Source: Vitellaria paradoxa | Taxonomy: Eukaryota; Streptophyta; Magnoliopsida; Ericales; Sapotaceae | Assembly: GCA_019916065.1 (NCBI GenBank) | Contig: CM034238.1 | Span: forward strand, 31,629,721-31,693,720 | Reading direction: 5' to 3' | DNA length: 64,000 bases | In this document: in pieces, positions 34,276 through 45,119 of the stretch | How positions within the stretch are numbered: position 1 is the stretch's first letter | Layout: every line of letters starts with the position of its first letter | Position numbers and translations under genes: made by a program | The notes under the pieces: generated by a model | What the model was told of the DNA's origin: nothing | Seen by the model: only the letters and a program-made list of their open reading frames with translations | The model's database searches: none

Positions 34276-35190
34276 CATTGTGGTATACACATCAGTATTT
34301 AACTATTTTACATGTAAGTAAAATAGTAGTTACGGTGACGGTTTCATCGAACCGTTGTAAGTATAATTTACATTATTCAGTTGAGATCTATTGAATTAAT
34401 TGTTGCATAAATAGTATGCCACCTAAACACATTCACTTAATACAGTGTAGTATTACAACAACTGCATATAGGCACCTAGGAGATTCTGATTACTGGGCTT
34501 TAGTAGCTCACCCCTTGTGGGAATATTTTTTTCAGGATATTAAGCACAGGGATACAGAAGATGAGCTGGAAAGAGATTAATTTCTCTTAAATATTCAATC
34601 AGAAGAGTTATCTATTTTTTTCTTCTTTCCTGCACAGAGCTGGAGGACTTTATTTTTGGTCTGTAATAATTGTTGGATGATTGTAATTATTAAGCATAGA
34701 CCTAATTTGCTTTTATTTGGTATGTAATGTTAATCGCGTGGTTGGGACACTTAGATGGCTCTGTAATATTTTTCTCTATCTTTATCTTGTGCCATGTAGT
34801 TGAAATCCCATCAAATGGTTCAGTTTAATGACTTATAAATATTGTTTGGGATAATCATAGGATTTTGACTATCTTAAATTTTTCTTACGGGTCAACCCCA
34901 ATTTGGAGGAAAACTCTGGGGTGTGACAACGTGTTATTATCATCTTATTTTTATATCTAATAAATAAATTCCAAGTCACCCCTGGGCATTTGGTTATGAA
35001 AATCTGGGGCGTGACATTTTTGCTATTTAATTAACTAAATTCTAATTATTGACTTTTTTTTTTTTTGAAATGAATTAAACTTTTTTAAAATTTTGAGAAG
35101 ACAGAAATGTGTAAAAATATATAGAGATTTTCAGAAATTTTTACCAAATTATGTTACGTCAAATGTACCAATAATATGTAATAAAATTTA

Positions 35191-35550
35191 GGTTGCATTT
35201 GGCATAAAAAAATACTGAAAATCTCTATAAATCTCTAACAACTCTTTTATCTTTAATTTTCCCGCCATCACTAATTTCAAAAAATTCTAATATTTTGCTA
35301 AAAAAATAAAAAATCTGAAAGTAAGTTATCCGAATGTATAAATTTTTTTATACAATCATATTTTTTATGTCGAGAGCTTTCAAACAAGTACCATTGTCGC
35401 TATTTTTTGTGAATTTTTTTGAATCCGTGGGAATGAATTTGGCAAACCGTTCCCACGGTTTGTGAATTTTAAAAAAAAAGTGGTGCCAAAATTAACTCCA
35501 AATTACATTTTATCTCAATTTATTTTATTTTTTCTTACGCTAAACGGGCC
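35191..35550 (+). mobile_element. MITE with TTA duplication (Tourist-like), 360 bp
   Basis: The left end GGTTGCATTTGGCATAA and the reverse-complemented right end GGCCCGTTTAGCGTAA form imperfect TIRs. TTA flanks both sides (35188-35190 and 35551-35553). A second copy lies inverted at 29192-29559. It sits about 370 bp upstream of the TATA box of the DUF1645 gene. Confidence 0.75.
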
Positions 35551-35678
35551 TTAATTAAAAATATATATAAAATTAAGAAAAATTAATTAATTTTAACCAA
35601 ACCAAGAACTTTCGATTAAGTCAGTAGATGGGAATAACTTTCAAATCCGGATATCCTCCAGCTTAAAAGACAATTTTA

Positions 35679-35697
35679 CCCCCCCCCCCCCCCCCCC
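35679..35697. repeat. C19 homopolymer
   Basis: Nineteen consecutive C at about 220 bp upstream of the TATA box of the host gene. Length may be uncertain because of sequencing. Confidence 0.9.
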
Positions 35698-35917
35698 AAC
35701 AGTTTTATTGGCAAGACATGACATACCGTGTCCTGGAGGCGTGAAGAGTAATTTCAACACACAAAACAAAGAAAACTAATAATAAGCACAGGCAGTCGGA
35801 AAGGCAGATTTAAAAGGCGGCTCAGCTCGAAGACCAATCTGCTCTCTGGTCAAATCATCATCGATTCATTCTGTCTCTCTTTTTTTTCCTTGATGTTTCC
35901 TTCACCCTTTCTCCTTC

Positions 35918-35924
35918 TATAAAT
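35918..35924 (+). promoter_or_regulatory. TATA box of the DUF1645 gene
   Basis: TATAAAT in the context CCTTCTATAAATCCACC, 75 bases before the start codon. A pyrimidine-rich stretch (TCTGTCTCTCTTTTTTTTCC, 35870-35889) precedes it, like plant Y patches. A transcription start about 30 bp downstream would give a leader of about 45 nt. Confidence 0.65.
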
Positions 35925-35970
35925 CCACCATTTCAAGCAAAACTGCAACTTCTCAAATTCGGTCACTTGA

Positions 35971-36045
35971 ATGTTCATACACGCCGATCCACATGGAGAT
36001 GGAGGTAGCGTTACCGTCGCCGGCGGTGGATTTCAACTTCGATAG
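35971..36045 (+). CDS. Upstream ORF (24 codons) overlapping the DUF1645 start
   Basis: The first ATG after the predicted transcription start is at 35971. It opens a 24-codon frame that runs past the main ATG (35993) and stops with TAG at 36043-36045, in a different frame. If the leader begins near 35950, ribosomes must bypass this ATG to translate the main ORF. Its context (TTGAATGTT) is weaker than that of the main ATG (CCACATGGAGATGGAG). The product ([12 protein letters not shown]...) looks random, so any role would be regulatory. Confidence 0.4.
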   Translation: MFIHADPHGDGGSVTVAGGGFQLR

Positions 36046-37141
36046 CGCGTGCGTTTCTCCGTACGCAAGCTGCCCTTCAAGCCCTCAGCGCTTCGGTAAC
36101 TTCTTCTTCAGCGCCCCCACCAGCCCCACCCGCGCCTCCTCTTTCTACCTCGAATTCAACTCCTTCTCCCGCGCCGGCTCCCGTGGGTCTCTGTCTACGA
36201 TTCCCTTCAGCTGGGAAGAGAAGCCTGGGATTCCCAAAGCGAAAGATAATACCGGCGGCGACGACGAAAACGATTTCGAATTCGATTTCAGTGGACAGTT
36301 CGATAGAACCTCGCTCTCCGCCGATGAGCTCTTCGACGGCGGCAAGATCAAACCTCTCAAGCCACCGCCTGGATTACAAGTAAGCGATAATGGGCTCACC
36401 GGTTCTCCAAAGTCGCCGCGATCTCCCACCGAGCGGAAATTTTTCAGAGAAGCTGTGTCTCCCCGGAGTAAGAAGAAAGATTTTGACCCGTTCGAAGCGG
36501 CGATTGAACAGACTCGTCGGGAAAGAAATCCTCAAGATGACAGAAATGAGCAGAAACAACAAAACCCAGAAAGAGGAAGACAAAGGTTGAACAATTCATC
36601 AGCTTCGACTATCAGACACAAAGGAACCAGATCTCTTTCTCCTTTCAGAGTCTGCGACATATTCTTCGAAAGCGAGAGCAATCAACAGAGTTCGACTTCT
36701 TCAACATCGTCTAAAACCGAAACAAAGCAGACTGCGTCCTCGTCCTCGTCCTCATCTCTGTCTCTGTTTTCTACTTCATCTTGGAAAGGGTATAAGAAAT
36801 GGAATTTGAAAGATCTTTTGCTGTTTCGAAGTGCGTCGGAAGGTCGAGCGACGAGCAAGGACCAGCTGAAGAAGTACTCGTTGTTGAAGAAGAGTGGCGG
36901 TGAGGACGACGTGAAGAACTCGAGCTTCCGGTCGACGGAGAGCGGCGGAGGATCGGTGAGCTTGCGGAGGAGAGGGACGGCGTCGGCCCACGAGCTTCAT
37001 TACACGGCGAACCGGGCCGTCTCGGACGGGATGAGGAGGAAGACCTTCTTGCCGTACAAGCATGGTCTGTTGGGTTGCTTGGGATTCAATCCGGCGGTTC
37101 ACGACACCTCCAGAGGGCTTGTTTCTCTGACACGTGGATGA
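35993..37141 (+). CDS. DUF1645 family plant protein
   Basis: Intronless ORF of 382 codons with much higher GC than its surroundings and the only clearly intact host gene here. Landmarks: an N-terminal acidic/aromatic start with Ser-Pro-rich text (residues 13-50), [13 protein letters not shown] (70-82), FEFDFSGQ (95-102), [19 protein letters not shown] (108-126), a basic linker, a Ser-rich run (247-262), [16 protein letters not shown] (270-285) and a C-terminal [13 protein letters not shown] (353-365). The ADELF...[22 protein letters not shown] and [11 protein letters not shown] blocks are those of plant DUF1645 proteins; some members are linked to stress tolerance and grain or organ growth, but the biochemical role is unknown. 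No signal peptide or membrane span; probably nuclear or cytosolic (inference). The start has a downstream in-frame ATG two codons later. A TATA box lies 75 bp upstream and an overlapping uORF precedes it. Confidence 0.85.
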   Translation: MEMEVALPSPAVDFNFDSACVSPYASCPSSPQRFGNFFFSAPTSPTRASSFYLEFNSFSRAGSRGSLSTIPFSWEEKPGIPKAKDNTGGDDENDFEFDFSGQFDRTSLSADELFDGGKIKPLKPPPGLQVSDNGLTGSPKSPRSPTERKFFREAVSPRSKKKDFDPFEAAIEQTRRERNPQDDRNEQKQQNPERGRQRLNNSSASTIRHKGTRSLSPFRVCDIFFESESNQQSSTSSTSSKTETKQTASSSSSSSLSLFSTSSWKGYKKWNLKDLLLFRSASEGRATSKDQLKKYSLLKKSGGEDDVKNSSFRSTESGGGSVSLRRRGTASAHELHYTANRAVSDGMRRKTFLPYKHGLLGCLGFNPAVHDTSRGLVSLTRG

Positions 37142-37797
37142 TCTAGATTTCTCTCAATCTACCGTGTAGTGTCTATTTTTTCAGGGTCGAGGTTTGTTTT
37201 GGAGTGGGAAAAGGTAGTAACAGCGGAAGTTGTCTCGTAATTTCGAATTTTTTTTTTAAATATTTGAGAGATTTTTGGGAGAATTTGTTATTCCGACACT
37301 ACACCTTTTATTTTTGTTTTTAATAGCCAATGTGCACATATTTTCTCCTTTATTAATTTTTAATGAAGACTAATTGAGTTATTATTAGTAAAATACTAAA
37401 TATATTTTAATTTTAATTTTTCATATTCCAAAAAATACTATACCTCGCGGGGATGAAGCGTGAAAATTAAAATTTTGTTACGTGCACAGAGAGGGGAAGG
37501 GGATTGATTGAGGTGTCTTGAGTTGAAATTCAACTTCTGCCTTGCATTCTGTCATGCGGATCCAGACGGAGGTCCATTTAAGTACAAAAATTAAAAAAAT
37601 TTACTTGAATTTGTATTTTACGTGTCAATACAAAGATTAAAAAAATTTAATTGAATTTGTATTTTACGTGTCAAAATTTATCGTACTGTGTTAAAAAAAT
37701 TGTTAAAATAATTTTGACCCATCAAATAGAAATTTAATATTTTAAAAATATATTTTTAACCAGTGTCCAAATCATGTGAATTGTATGTTTTCTTTTA
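37142..37797. other. 3' flank of the DUF1645 gene, noncoding
   Basis: The 3' UTR should lie in the first few hundred bases (T-rich, with a TTTATTTTTGTTTTTAATAG stretch near 37306). A direct repeat TTAAAAAAATT(T/A)A(C/A)TTGAATTT occurs at about 37588 and 37630. No further gene. Confidence 0.5.
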
Positions 37798-37956
37798 AAG
37801 AGGTCGATTGGTTTGTTGAAAAATTTTAAAAAATTTTATAAATCTCTATTAATTTTATATCACATCAATTTTTTTTCTTACTGTACGTATTATGAACTCT
37901 TCTCAAATTACAATTTATCTTAATTTATCTCATTTTTTCTTAATCTAAACAAACCC
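37798..37956. mobile_element. Short MITE with TTA duplication
   Basis: The left end AAGAGGTCGATTGGTTTG and the reverse-complemented right end GGGTTTGTTTAGATTAAG are similar. TTA flanks it at 37795-37797 and 37957-37959. 159 bp, noncoding. The right TTA is shared with the next element. Confidence 0.45.
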
Positions 37957-37959
37957 TTA

Positions 37960-38147
37960 AAGTGTGCTTCTGAATTACGGGAGAGTTCAAAGTAATAAAA
38001 AATAAAATAAAGTGGACATTTAGAGTGACAAAACGTGAGATAATTGTGAGTATGTAATTCGTGCAGTGAGATAAAAAGTGAATAACGTTTAAAAATTTTT
38101 AGAGATTTTTTGAGTTTTTTATCGTTTTTCATTTCATCAAATGCACC
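37960..38147. mobile_element. Short MITE abutting the previous one, shared TTA
   Basis: Left end AAGTGTGCTTCTGAATTACG; reverse-complemented right end GGTGCATTTGATGAAATG. TTA lies at 37957-37959 and 38148-38150. The inner text (AGTAATAAAAAATAAAATAAAG, cut here) is of the same type as at 38218 and 57378. Confidence 0.45.
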
Positions 38148-38217
38148 TTATAACTAAGTGGCTAAAGTTTAATTACTCTTTTTTGGCTTCCGATATCGAA
38201 AAAAATAAAAAACATAT

Positions 38218-38375
38218 AGGGTGCGTTTGGAGTGATAAAAAATGAGATAAAATAAAATAAAGTGAAATAAGTTGTGGATTTATAATTCATGCAGTGAAAT
38301 AAAAAGTAAATAATTTTTAAAATTTTTTAATACTTTTTATCATTTTTTAGAATTTTTTTAATACTCTAAAGGAAG
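38218..38375. mobile_element. MITE fragment, GGGTGCGTTTGGAGTGATAA type
   Basis: It begins GGGTGCGTTTGGAGTGATAA and continues AAAATGAGATAAAATAAAAT, like the element at 57378-57738. The right end (AATACTCTAAAGGAAG) is only partly complementary, so it is truncated or decayed. Confidence 0.4.
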
Positions 38376-41300
38376 ACATAATACTTATAAATAGTTACAT
38401 GTATGAATACGTGGGACAAGATGAGCAGAATACGCATATGATTGGATTCCGAGAGGTTGAGCTTTTTTTTTTTTTTTTTTTTTTTTGGTAATTAAGAGGT
38501 TGAGCTTTTGTTAGCTAGACAAAGTAGTTGTAAGAAAAAGAAGGAACTACCAGCCTTGCTCGCGATCAAAAGCCAATGTATGGCTCTAACCGACCCATAT
38601 GAGATGATGTAATTATGTTTATCTTTTCTTTAATTAGGGGACGAAGGACAAATAAATGAAAATTTGAAATGCGTTGATTTATCATATAATACCTATGATA
38701 TGATAAGGTAAGGAGGCAAGTAATTCTTTTGATCTTGAATGCGAAATTATCAAAATATCTTTAGTAATTTAATTTTATTAAAAAAAATAAATCAATCCAA
38801 AATTAAGTATTTTGACTTTATTAAAAAATTAAGTTTAATTCAAAACTTTTTGACATAAAAAGAACTTACAAGAAACAAAACTAAGTATTTTTATAAAATA
38901 AAGTGCATTTTTAACTAAATTATTAAATATTGTTATACATAATATTAATAAATATAATAAATTTTATAAATTATAAAATTTAATAATAATTATATATATT
39001 TATAACAAGTAACATCACTAATAAATTTCATATGTAGTTAAAGAGGATAGTTAAACTATTAAATTATAAAAAATATAATTATCAATTTAATATCTAAAAA
39101 TAATTTATTTTCTCAAAAATAATATTATTATTTCTCTCGTAATCTTAATTTCGATGTAATTTACTATCCTTCTCGAGTGTTTGGTTGTCAGTCAAAATCT
39201 TAGATCCGACCTGATGATATATACAGTGACTCAATAGGTGTACTCGACATTACTAACATGTGAGTGTGATGATTTTTCATTACTTTTTTTGTAGGCTTCT
39301 TGGCCCATTATCCGCTTCAGTTGAAAGTGATAGATTTAAAATAAAATAATATTATTTTAGCACAATTTTTTAAATAGTGCGGTAGAATCCATACAATACT
39401 ATGTTTATATTTCATAAATAAATTCTTGCACTCTATTTTATTTTTTAATTAAATAAAATTACACAATTACCCTTTCTCTTTTAATAAGATATATTGTATA
39501 ATTTTAATATTATAAATATTCTTTTACAAAAGTGAGAGTAATTTTGTAATTTTATTTAATAAGAAAAGTAAAATAGAGTACAATAATTTATTTATAGAGT
39601 ACAAGTAGATTTATTTTAAAAATAAATAGTAAAGAAGTCAAAGAATATTCAATGTGAAAGCGTTAAAAAATGTCGATGCCACCTAGAGAAAAATAAATTA
39701 TAATTTGTCAAGATTTCTTGCAATTCATCAATTTTGATTGTTCATTGTTGTGAATTTTTGTAAATTCTATCAACAATTTTGATTAGTCAATTTAATTGAC
39801 TACTTGTAACATTGCCCTAATGAAAAGAAATAAATTTAGTTTGTAGGATGCATTTTTGGTCTGCTTAATTCGTTGTATTTTTACCAATCCTATTGCGTCC
39901 TTGTTATAGGAGTATATGTGTGTATGTTTTTGTTCTAAGATTATATTTAAATTAAGAGATTAATTCGACAACGGTTGCAATTTTCCGACCAAATAAAAAT
40001 TTGATCATCAATGGTTATTATTTTTGTAACAATTGGTTACCAAAGTTTAAATAAAAAATAATAAAAAATTTATACAAAAATAAAAATAAAAATATCTTTT
40101 TCTAATTAATTGGTCAGTAAAATAATACATATTTTGTTATTTTTAATGAAAATAGTTAACTTTTAACTATATATTAATATTTAGGTTGAGTTTATAAAAA
40201 AAAAAGTTAATTTTTTTTTTATAACTGGTTACTAGTTAACTATTAAAAAAGTAGTTTTTTTTTTTTTTTTTTTTGTATTTGGGAAGGGAAAAATTTTTTA
40301 GTAGTTAACTTTTTAATTTTTTGTTAATTTGATATTTTTGCCTTTCAAAGTATAAAAGAAACTTAAAATAGAAGAAGATAAATATGATCATTTAAAAAAA
40401 AATAAAAAATATAGTGACTTTTTAAATGAAGCCTTAGTTTTTAAAAGTTTTATTTTATACAAATATATATTTATATATATATATATATATATAGTAAAAT
40501 GCGCAAAATACATGCACAAATGCTTGAGCTGGTGGTCAATTACACCAAGTTGTTTTTGACAAACATCAAAACACAATTACACCAACTTCAGAGGGACAAT
40601 CACGATCGGCATAGGTTTCCATGCATGCTCTATCTTTTTCGCACATACATAGGATTGAATATTACACCATTTGATTGAATATAATGTGCAGAAAACTCCA
40701 GAGATGAATTGTCGCCGGTCAAATAAATTTAATAAAATTATATAAAAATAACATAAAATTAAATTTAATAAAATTTAGTTATTATAAAGTTTATTACTAA
40801 AATAAATAAAAATATTTTAAAATTATTTATTGAATAAATAAAATTATTTCAGAATTATTTTAAGACGAATATATAAAATTATTCTAAAATTATTTCATAT
40901 TAAAATACATAAATTTTTTATTCTAAAAATAAACTTATAAGCGACAAATTAAAATAGCCTGAAAAGTAACTTTGACATTTCAACTAGCTGATTCACCCTT
41001 CCCTGTTAATTACAATTGAAGGCCTTATATAAAGAACCATCACACAATTAACCAAAATTTACTTCTCCAATCAAGCATGATAAAATATCTAATCGGATCC
41101 CTAAAACCAACTAGGGTATAGATTTGACAATTCAATCCCAGCTTCTATATCCCATGCATAATCAAACATATCTCTATGGGCAGGACTACTGGCCAGTTCG
41201 TCTGCTATCCTTCACAGCCAATTAACATATCAGCAAGTCAACAAATGAGCACCAGTTTATGTGTAAGCTGCTTGTGATAGGAGTTTTTTTTTTTTTTTTT

Positions 41301-41936
41301 TTTTTTTTAAAGTGAGTATTTCAAAATTTGAATGTGATGGTTAAATTGATAAGACTTTAAATTTGTTTTTTTTAGTAATCACTAATTTGACTTTTAACTT
41401 CAAAATTTCAAAGATTGATCAAAGTGTTTGGCATTAAAATTATCATAAAAATCATATATATACTAGTAAGTAATTAGATCCGCTCCAATAACTCTCAGGA
41501 CTTTCCTTGTAGTTGCTGTCCTGTTGGTATGTAAGGAAAAGTTCTTGAAATACGAAATCCACATCTCAAAAGTCAAAATGATAAGAAAGGATGTAAAGTA
41601 AATGCAAAGGGAAAGTGAGAAAAAAGGGACTGAATTTGTTCTGGTCAGGCCAGACTTTCACGTGGCCTGTTACTTTGTTGGGTAGCATTTTTAATCGGAC
41701 AAATTAAAGTGGATAAACTTTTGGAATAAATATAAAATGTACGACTCATCAGTAGCATGTTTTCCCTCAAAATCTTATTCCAAGAATAGACATGAAACAC
41801 TCCTTGAAAAAAGCATAATAAAAAATTAAAATATAATGTTATTTGAAAAGTATAGTTTTTCTTTCGATGGATTTCATTTTTCTACCACCTTCTTTTGGCT
41901 TTCAAATCTTATTTTCCTAATTATACAATTAATTAT
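38376..41936. other. Noncoding AT-rich spacer
   Basis: It holds long homopolymers (T runs near 38464-38486, 40255-40274 and 41284-41308) and a (TA) tract near 40475-40492. Otherwise it is unremarkable sequence. I see no gene, although single-copy-looking stretches (40560-40700 and 41460-41780) are more balanced in composition. Confidence 0.5.
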
Positions 41937-42416
41937 TGTTGTATTACCCTGTGGTACGTCCACATGGGCATTGTTTGATTCAAAGTAGGACACTAGATAA
42001 GTTCTAGCATTAGGATAATTCTATATCTATAAGAGATAAAGTCGATATCTTATTTTGAATAGTTGAGATAATATCTAACTCTATCCCTTTAGTGGTTGAG
42101 ATGAGTTAGGTATCTTACTATTATATATAGACACGAACTAGTATTAGAAAAAATACAACAATTAATATTCCTCTCTCTCTCCATATATTCTCTCTTGGTT
42201 CTCTTTAGGGTACCATCTTAGTCCCTAGGATTTTGGTTCGTGTACTTTGTAGATATTCTGATAATATTCTATAAAAGCGAGAAAAGATCAATTCATAAAT
42301 CTGCGTACGTGACAAATGAGCTCGTAAAGCAAGCGAAGATCCTGAATCAAAAAATTTTTCGCATCAAAAAGGTACAATAAATTTTATATTCATTATTTTC
42401 ATATTTTTTTTCTACA
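41937..42416 (+). repeat. 5' LTR of the copia element
   Basis: Starts TGTTGTATTACCC and ends TTTTCTACA. Contains a TATATATA word near 42123 (context ATTATATATAGACACG) and a CT repeat near 42172. Confidence 0.95.
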
Positions 42417-42417
42417 G

Positions 42418-42429
42418 TGGTATCAGAGC
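42418..42429 (+). other. Primer-binding site, initiator tRNA-Met type
   Basis: TGGTATCAGAGC, one base after the LTR end. This is the standard PBS of plant Ty1/copia elements, complementary to the 3' end of initiator tRNA-Met. Confidence 0.95.
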
Positions 42430-42957
42430 AATTTTATGCTTGTTTTCGCTCTTTTTTTTCGTAGATTTAATTTTTAATTTGTTTAAAATTTAAATCTTAT
42501 TATCACGTGTTCTAGATTTTTTTTAAACAAAATCTAAAGTAGCCGAACTTAGTTCATGATTGAAGATGGCACTGTGTGTTTCCATTCGTATTGTTAACAA
42601 AAAAAAAAAAAAAAAATTCTAAAAAGGCTGAGCTCAGTGGCCTGGGCTTGTGACCAAAGTTCTGGGGGAAAAAGGCCAGAAGCCGTGTTAGGCCATGCCC
42701 TCTTTGTGGAGGCTAGGAAACCATGGTATTTTGGGTTTACCATGGTTTTTTTTTTGGTGGACTTTGAATGCCTTACGCAGCCAGTGCAAGATCTTTTTAT
42801 ATGCTGGAAAATTATGCATTAAATTATTTTTATATGCTGGAAAATTGAGCACAGCGTCTGGCAACCTCTCTTTCTGTGCAACCTCTCTTTCTGTGCGATA
42901 GAAGGATAAGTCCAACAATGCAAGTTTTTTTAGTGCAAAATACAATAAAACAAAATT

Positions 42958-43037
42958 GTTGGGAGTGGGATTTAAACCCACGTCCATTCAACATAGAGTC
43001 TTAACATTCACACTTTAAACCATTCGACCAAGCTAGA
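42958..43037 (-). repeat. tRNA-Leu-like segment in the copia leader
   Basis: On the minus strand it reads TAGCTTGGTCGAATGG (A-box region) and, 50 bases later, GTGGGTTTAAATCCCAC (T-arm and B box). The A-box spacing, a variable-arm-sized insert and the T-arm hairpin resemble a plant tRNA-Leu. The acceptor stem is not convincing, so it is a pseudo-tRNA or SINE head. Confidence 0.5.
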
Positions 43038-43290
43038 CATTCTATTGGTTTGTCCAACATAATACATATATGTATATATATTCTGTATGTATATACAAAT
43101 GCATTACATATTGCGTTGATGTTTTTTGGTTCAATTTTTTGGAAATTTTTTATTTATGTGTAATAATAATAATAAATTTATGTTTTAATTTTTTTTGAAA
43201 TAAAAAAAATTGAAATTTAATTCCTCACTTACTTGTTTTAAAAGGGTTTTATGTCATTAGGCCTTATGCCAAGATGTGTTCTAGGTATTT

Positions 43291-43560
43291 AATTAATTTG
43301 TTTAATTATATTTTAATAGCTCATGCATGAATAATTAATTTGTTTAATTATATTCTAGTAGCTCATGCATGAATAATTAATTTATTTAATTATATTTTAA
43401 CAGCTCATGCATGAATAATTAATTTGTTTAATTATATCCTAATAGCCCATGAATAATTAATTCGTTTAATTATATTCTAATGGCATATGGATAATTAATT
43501 GGTTTAATTCTAATAGCCCATGAATAATTAATTTGTTTAATTATATTCTATAGATAAATA
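43291..43560. repeat. 42-bp tandem repeat, about 7 units, in the copia leader
   Basis: Three units of exactly 42 bp (43291-43332, 43333-43374, 43375-43416) start AATTAATTTGTTTAATTATA and carry AGCTCATGCATGAAT. Then come shorter, more diverged units of 38 bp or less to about 43560. Confidence 0.9.
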
Positions 43561-44245
43561 ATTTGTTTATTTGCATGAATGAATATTTAATGTATTCATT
43601 CAATTGTGCCATATGGGCATGTGTTTTGACACCTTGAAATTTTTTTTGACCATACACTAACTCCTTTAGATGTAAGCTTAGTAACCTCCATTTAATATAA
43701 TCTATGTATGTGTATAAGAAATTAAATGGAGGGAGAATTGGTATTTTATGATGCTCATGAATTTTATTGTTATTTATTATTCCAAAATAATTTTTAAAAT
43801 ACAAAGGAGGTGCGGCATCCCCATTTATTTATGTTTATTAGCATGATGTAGTAGGTTTATTTTTGGCAATGTAAAAAGGATGTAATTTTTTTTGAAGCCT
43901 CGTACGGGGATGCGTTTCGCATCAAATTTGTAAATTTTGAATTATTTTGACATGAGCATTAGTTATACTAATAGAGTCTTATGGGACTCATATTATTTTT
44001 TAATAATATGCATGTGTTGTATAAACCTTGTGGAAAGTGGGAGTCGATCTCATATTTTATTTTAAAAATAATTAGATACTTTATTCTAATTTACATTATA
44101 AGAGATGATTACTAGCACCAAAAGTGCGAAATTTTCGATTTAATAATGTGGAAAAGAATTTTGCAGTCTAATTTATTTTTAAAATAAATAACAATAATAG
44201 ATATGTGCCTAATTAAAATTCTTTGCGCAAATTGTATGTAGTGAA

Positions 44246-45110
44246 ATGGCCTCAAAGAACATTATTGCTAAACTTAACAAGGGAGAGAAACTTGATGGCA
44301 ATAACTATAATATGTGGCATAGGAAGGTTCAGTACCTCCTTAATGAGCAAGAATTGCTCGATCATTTAACCAACAACATGGTTGCACCTACTGAAGGTAT
44401 AACAACTCAGCATCGCCATGACCAACAGGCTTATCAAACTTGATTCAAAAGAGATAGGAGTGCGCGCTTTACTTTGTTAAGCTGCATGCATGATGATCTT
44501 ATTGGAGAATTTGAGAAATTCTCCACTACTAAGGAAATGTGGGATCAATTGTGCCTAAAATATGGTGGTACCACTGCTACTAGGCTACGTGCTTTAACCT
44601 TGAGGTTCAACTAATATACAATGGACCCCAAACACACCATGGCAGAGCACCTTAGGGTAATGTCTACCATGATTAGAGAAATGAAGGTAGCTGGAAATGA
44701 TCTCACTAAAGAGCAGCAGATTTTGGCGGTTCTTAGGTCTTTACCTGAGAATCCATGGAGTCAGGTGAAACTAGTGCTTACACACAATGAGAGCATCAAA
44801 ACTTTTGATGATGTCTCACGTCACCTTGAGCTTGAAGCGGAGCACAGGGATGCAAACCGTGGTGCTGCACTTGTCGCTTAGGTTGGACAGCGTAAGGGAA
44901 AAAGGCCCCAGCGCAAAAGACAACAAAAGGCAGCAGGACAAGGCAAACTCCAAAATCTTGCTCCTCAAGTTGGCAAGGGAACCAAGCGTCGTAGAGGTAA
45001 GTGTGGTGGAAAGAAAGACAAGTCTAAGCTTAAATGCTATAATTGTGGTCGCAAGGGTGTCGTTTCTGAGTGTAACGAGCCGAAGAAGGTAAACCCTAGC
45101 ACTAGCTCTT
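44246..45110 (+). pseudogene. Copia gag with three internal stops
   Basis: One frame runs through gag: MASKNIIAKLNKGEKLDGNN, then a UBN2-type middle part (LRVMSTMIREMKVAGNDLTK, KEQQILAVLRSLPENPWSQV). It is stopped by TGA (44441-44443), TAA (44612-44614) and TAG (44879-44881). The zinc knuckle (45035-45073) reads CYNCGRKGVVSEC: both first cysteines and the last one are present, but the His of the CCHC motif is replaced by Val. Gag packages the RNA, so loss of the His would weaken that even without the stops. Confidence 0.85.
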
Positions 45111-45119
45111 TCAATTTTG

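Larger units (their letters stand above)
31365..35016 (+). repeat. Probable solo LTR of a chromovirus-type Ty3/gypsy element (3.65 kb)
   Basis: It starts TGTAATAACCTGAATTT and ends TCTGGGGCGTGACA. These start and end words are typical of the long LTRs of plant Tekay/Del chromoviruses. The flanks ATTTT (31360-31364) and TTTTT (35017-35021) match at 4 of 5 bases. A near-duplicate end TCTGGGGTGTGACA lies at 34915-34928 and is an alternative edge. A TATA word (TATAAAT, 32063-32069) on the same strand lies about 700 bp in. No PBS or pol coding sequence adjoins either side, so it reads as a solo LTR left by recombination. It carries two tRNA-like segments. Confidence 0.55.
42430..44245 (+). other. 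Long noncoding leader of the copia element
   Basis: The 1.8 kb between PBS and gag has no retroelement ORF. It contains an A run at 42599-42616, a tRNA-Leu-like segment at 42958-43037 and a tandem repeat at 43291-43560. Confidence 0.7.

Noticed and set aside
36145..36583. Minus-strand and alternate-frame ORFs inside 36145-37102
   Set aside because: They are shadows of the GC-richer DUF1645 gene, with no family patterns of their own.
42637..42987. Short overlapping ORFs on both strands
   Set aside because: They lie in the noncoding leader of the copia element, and no copia protein block matches.
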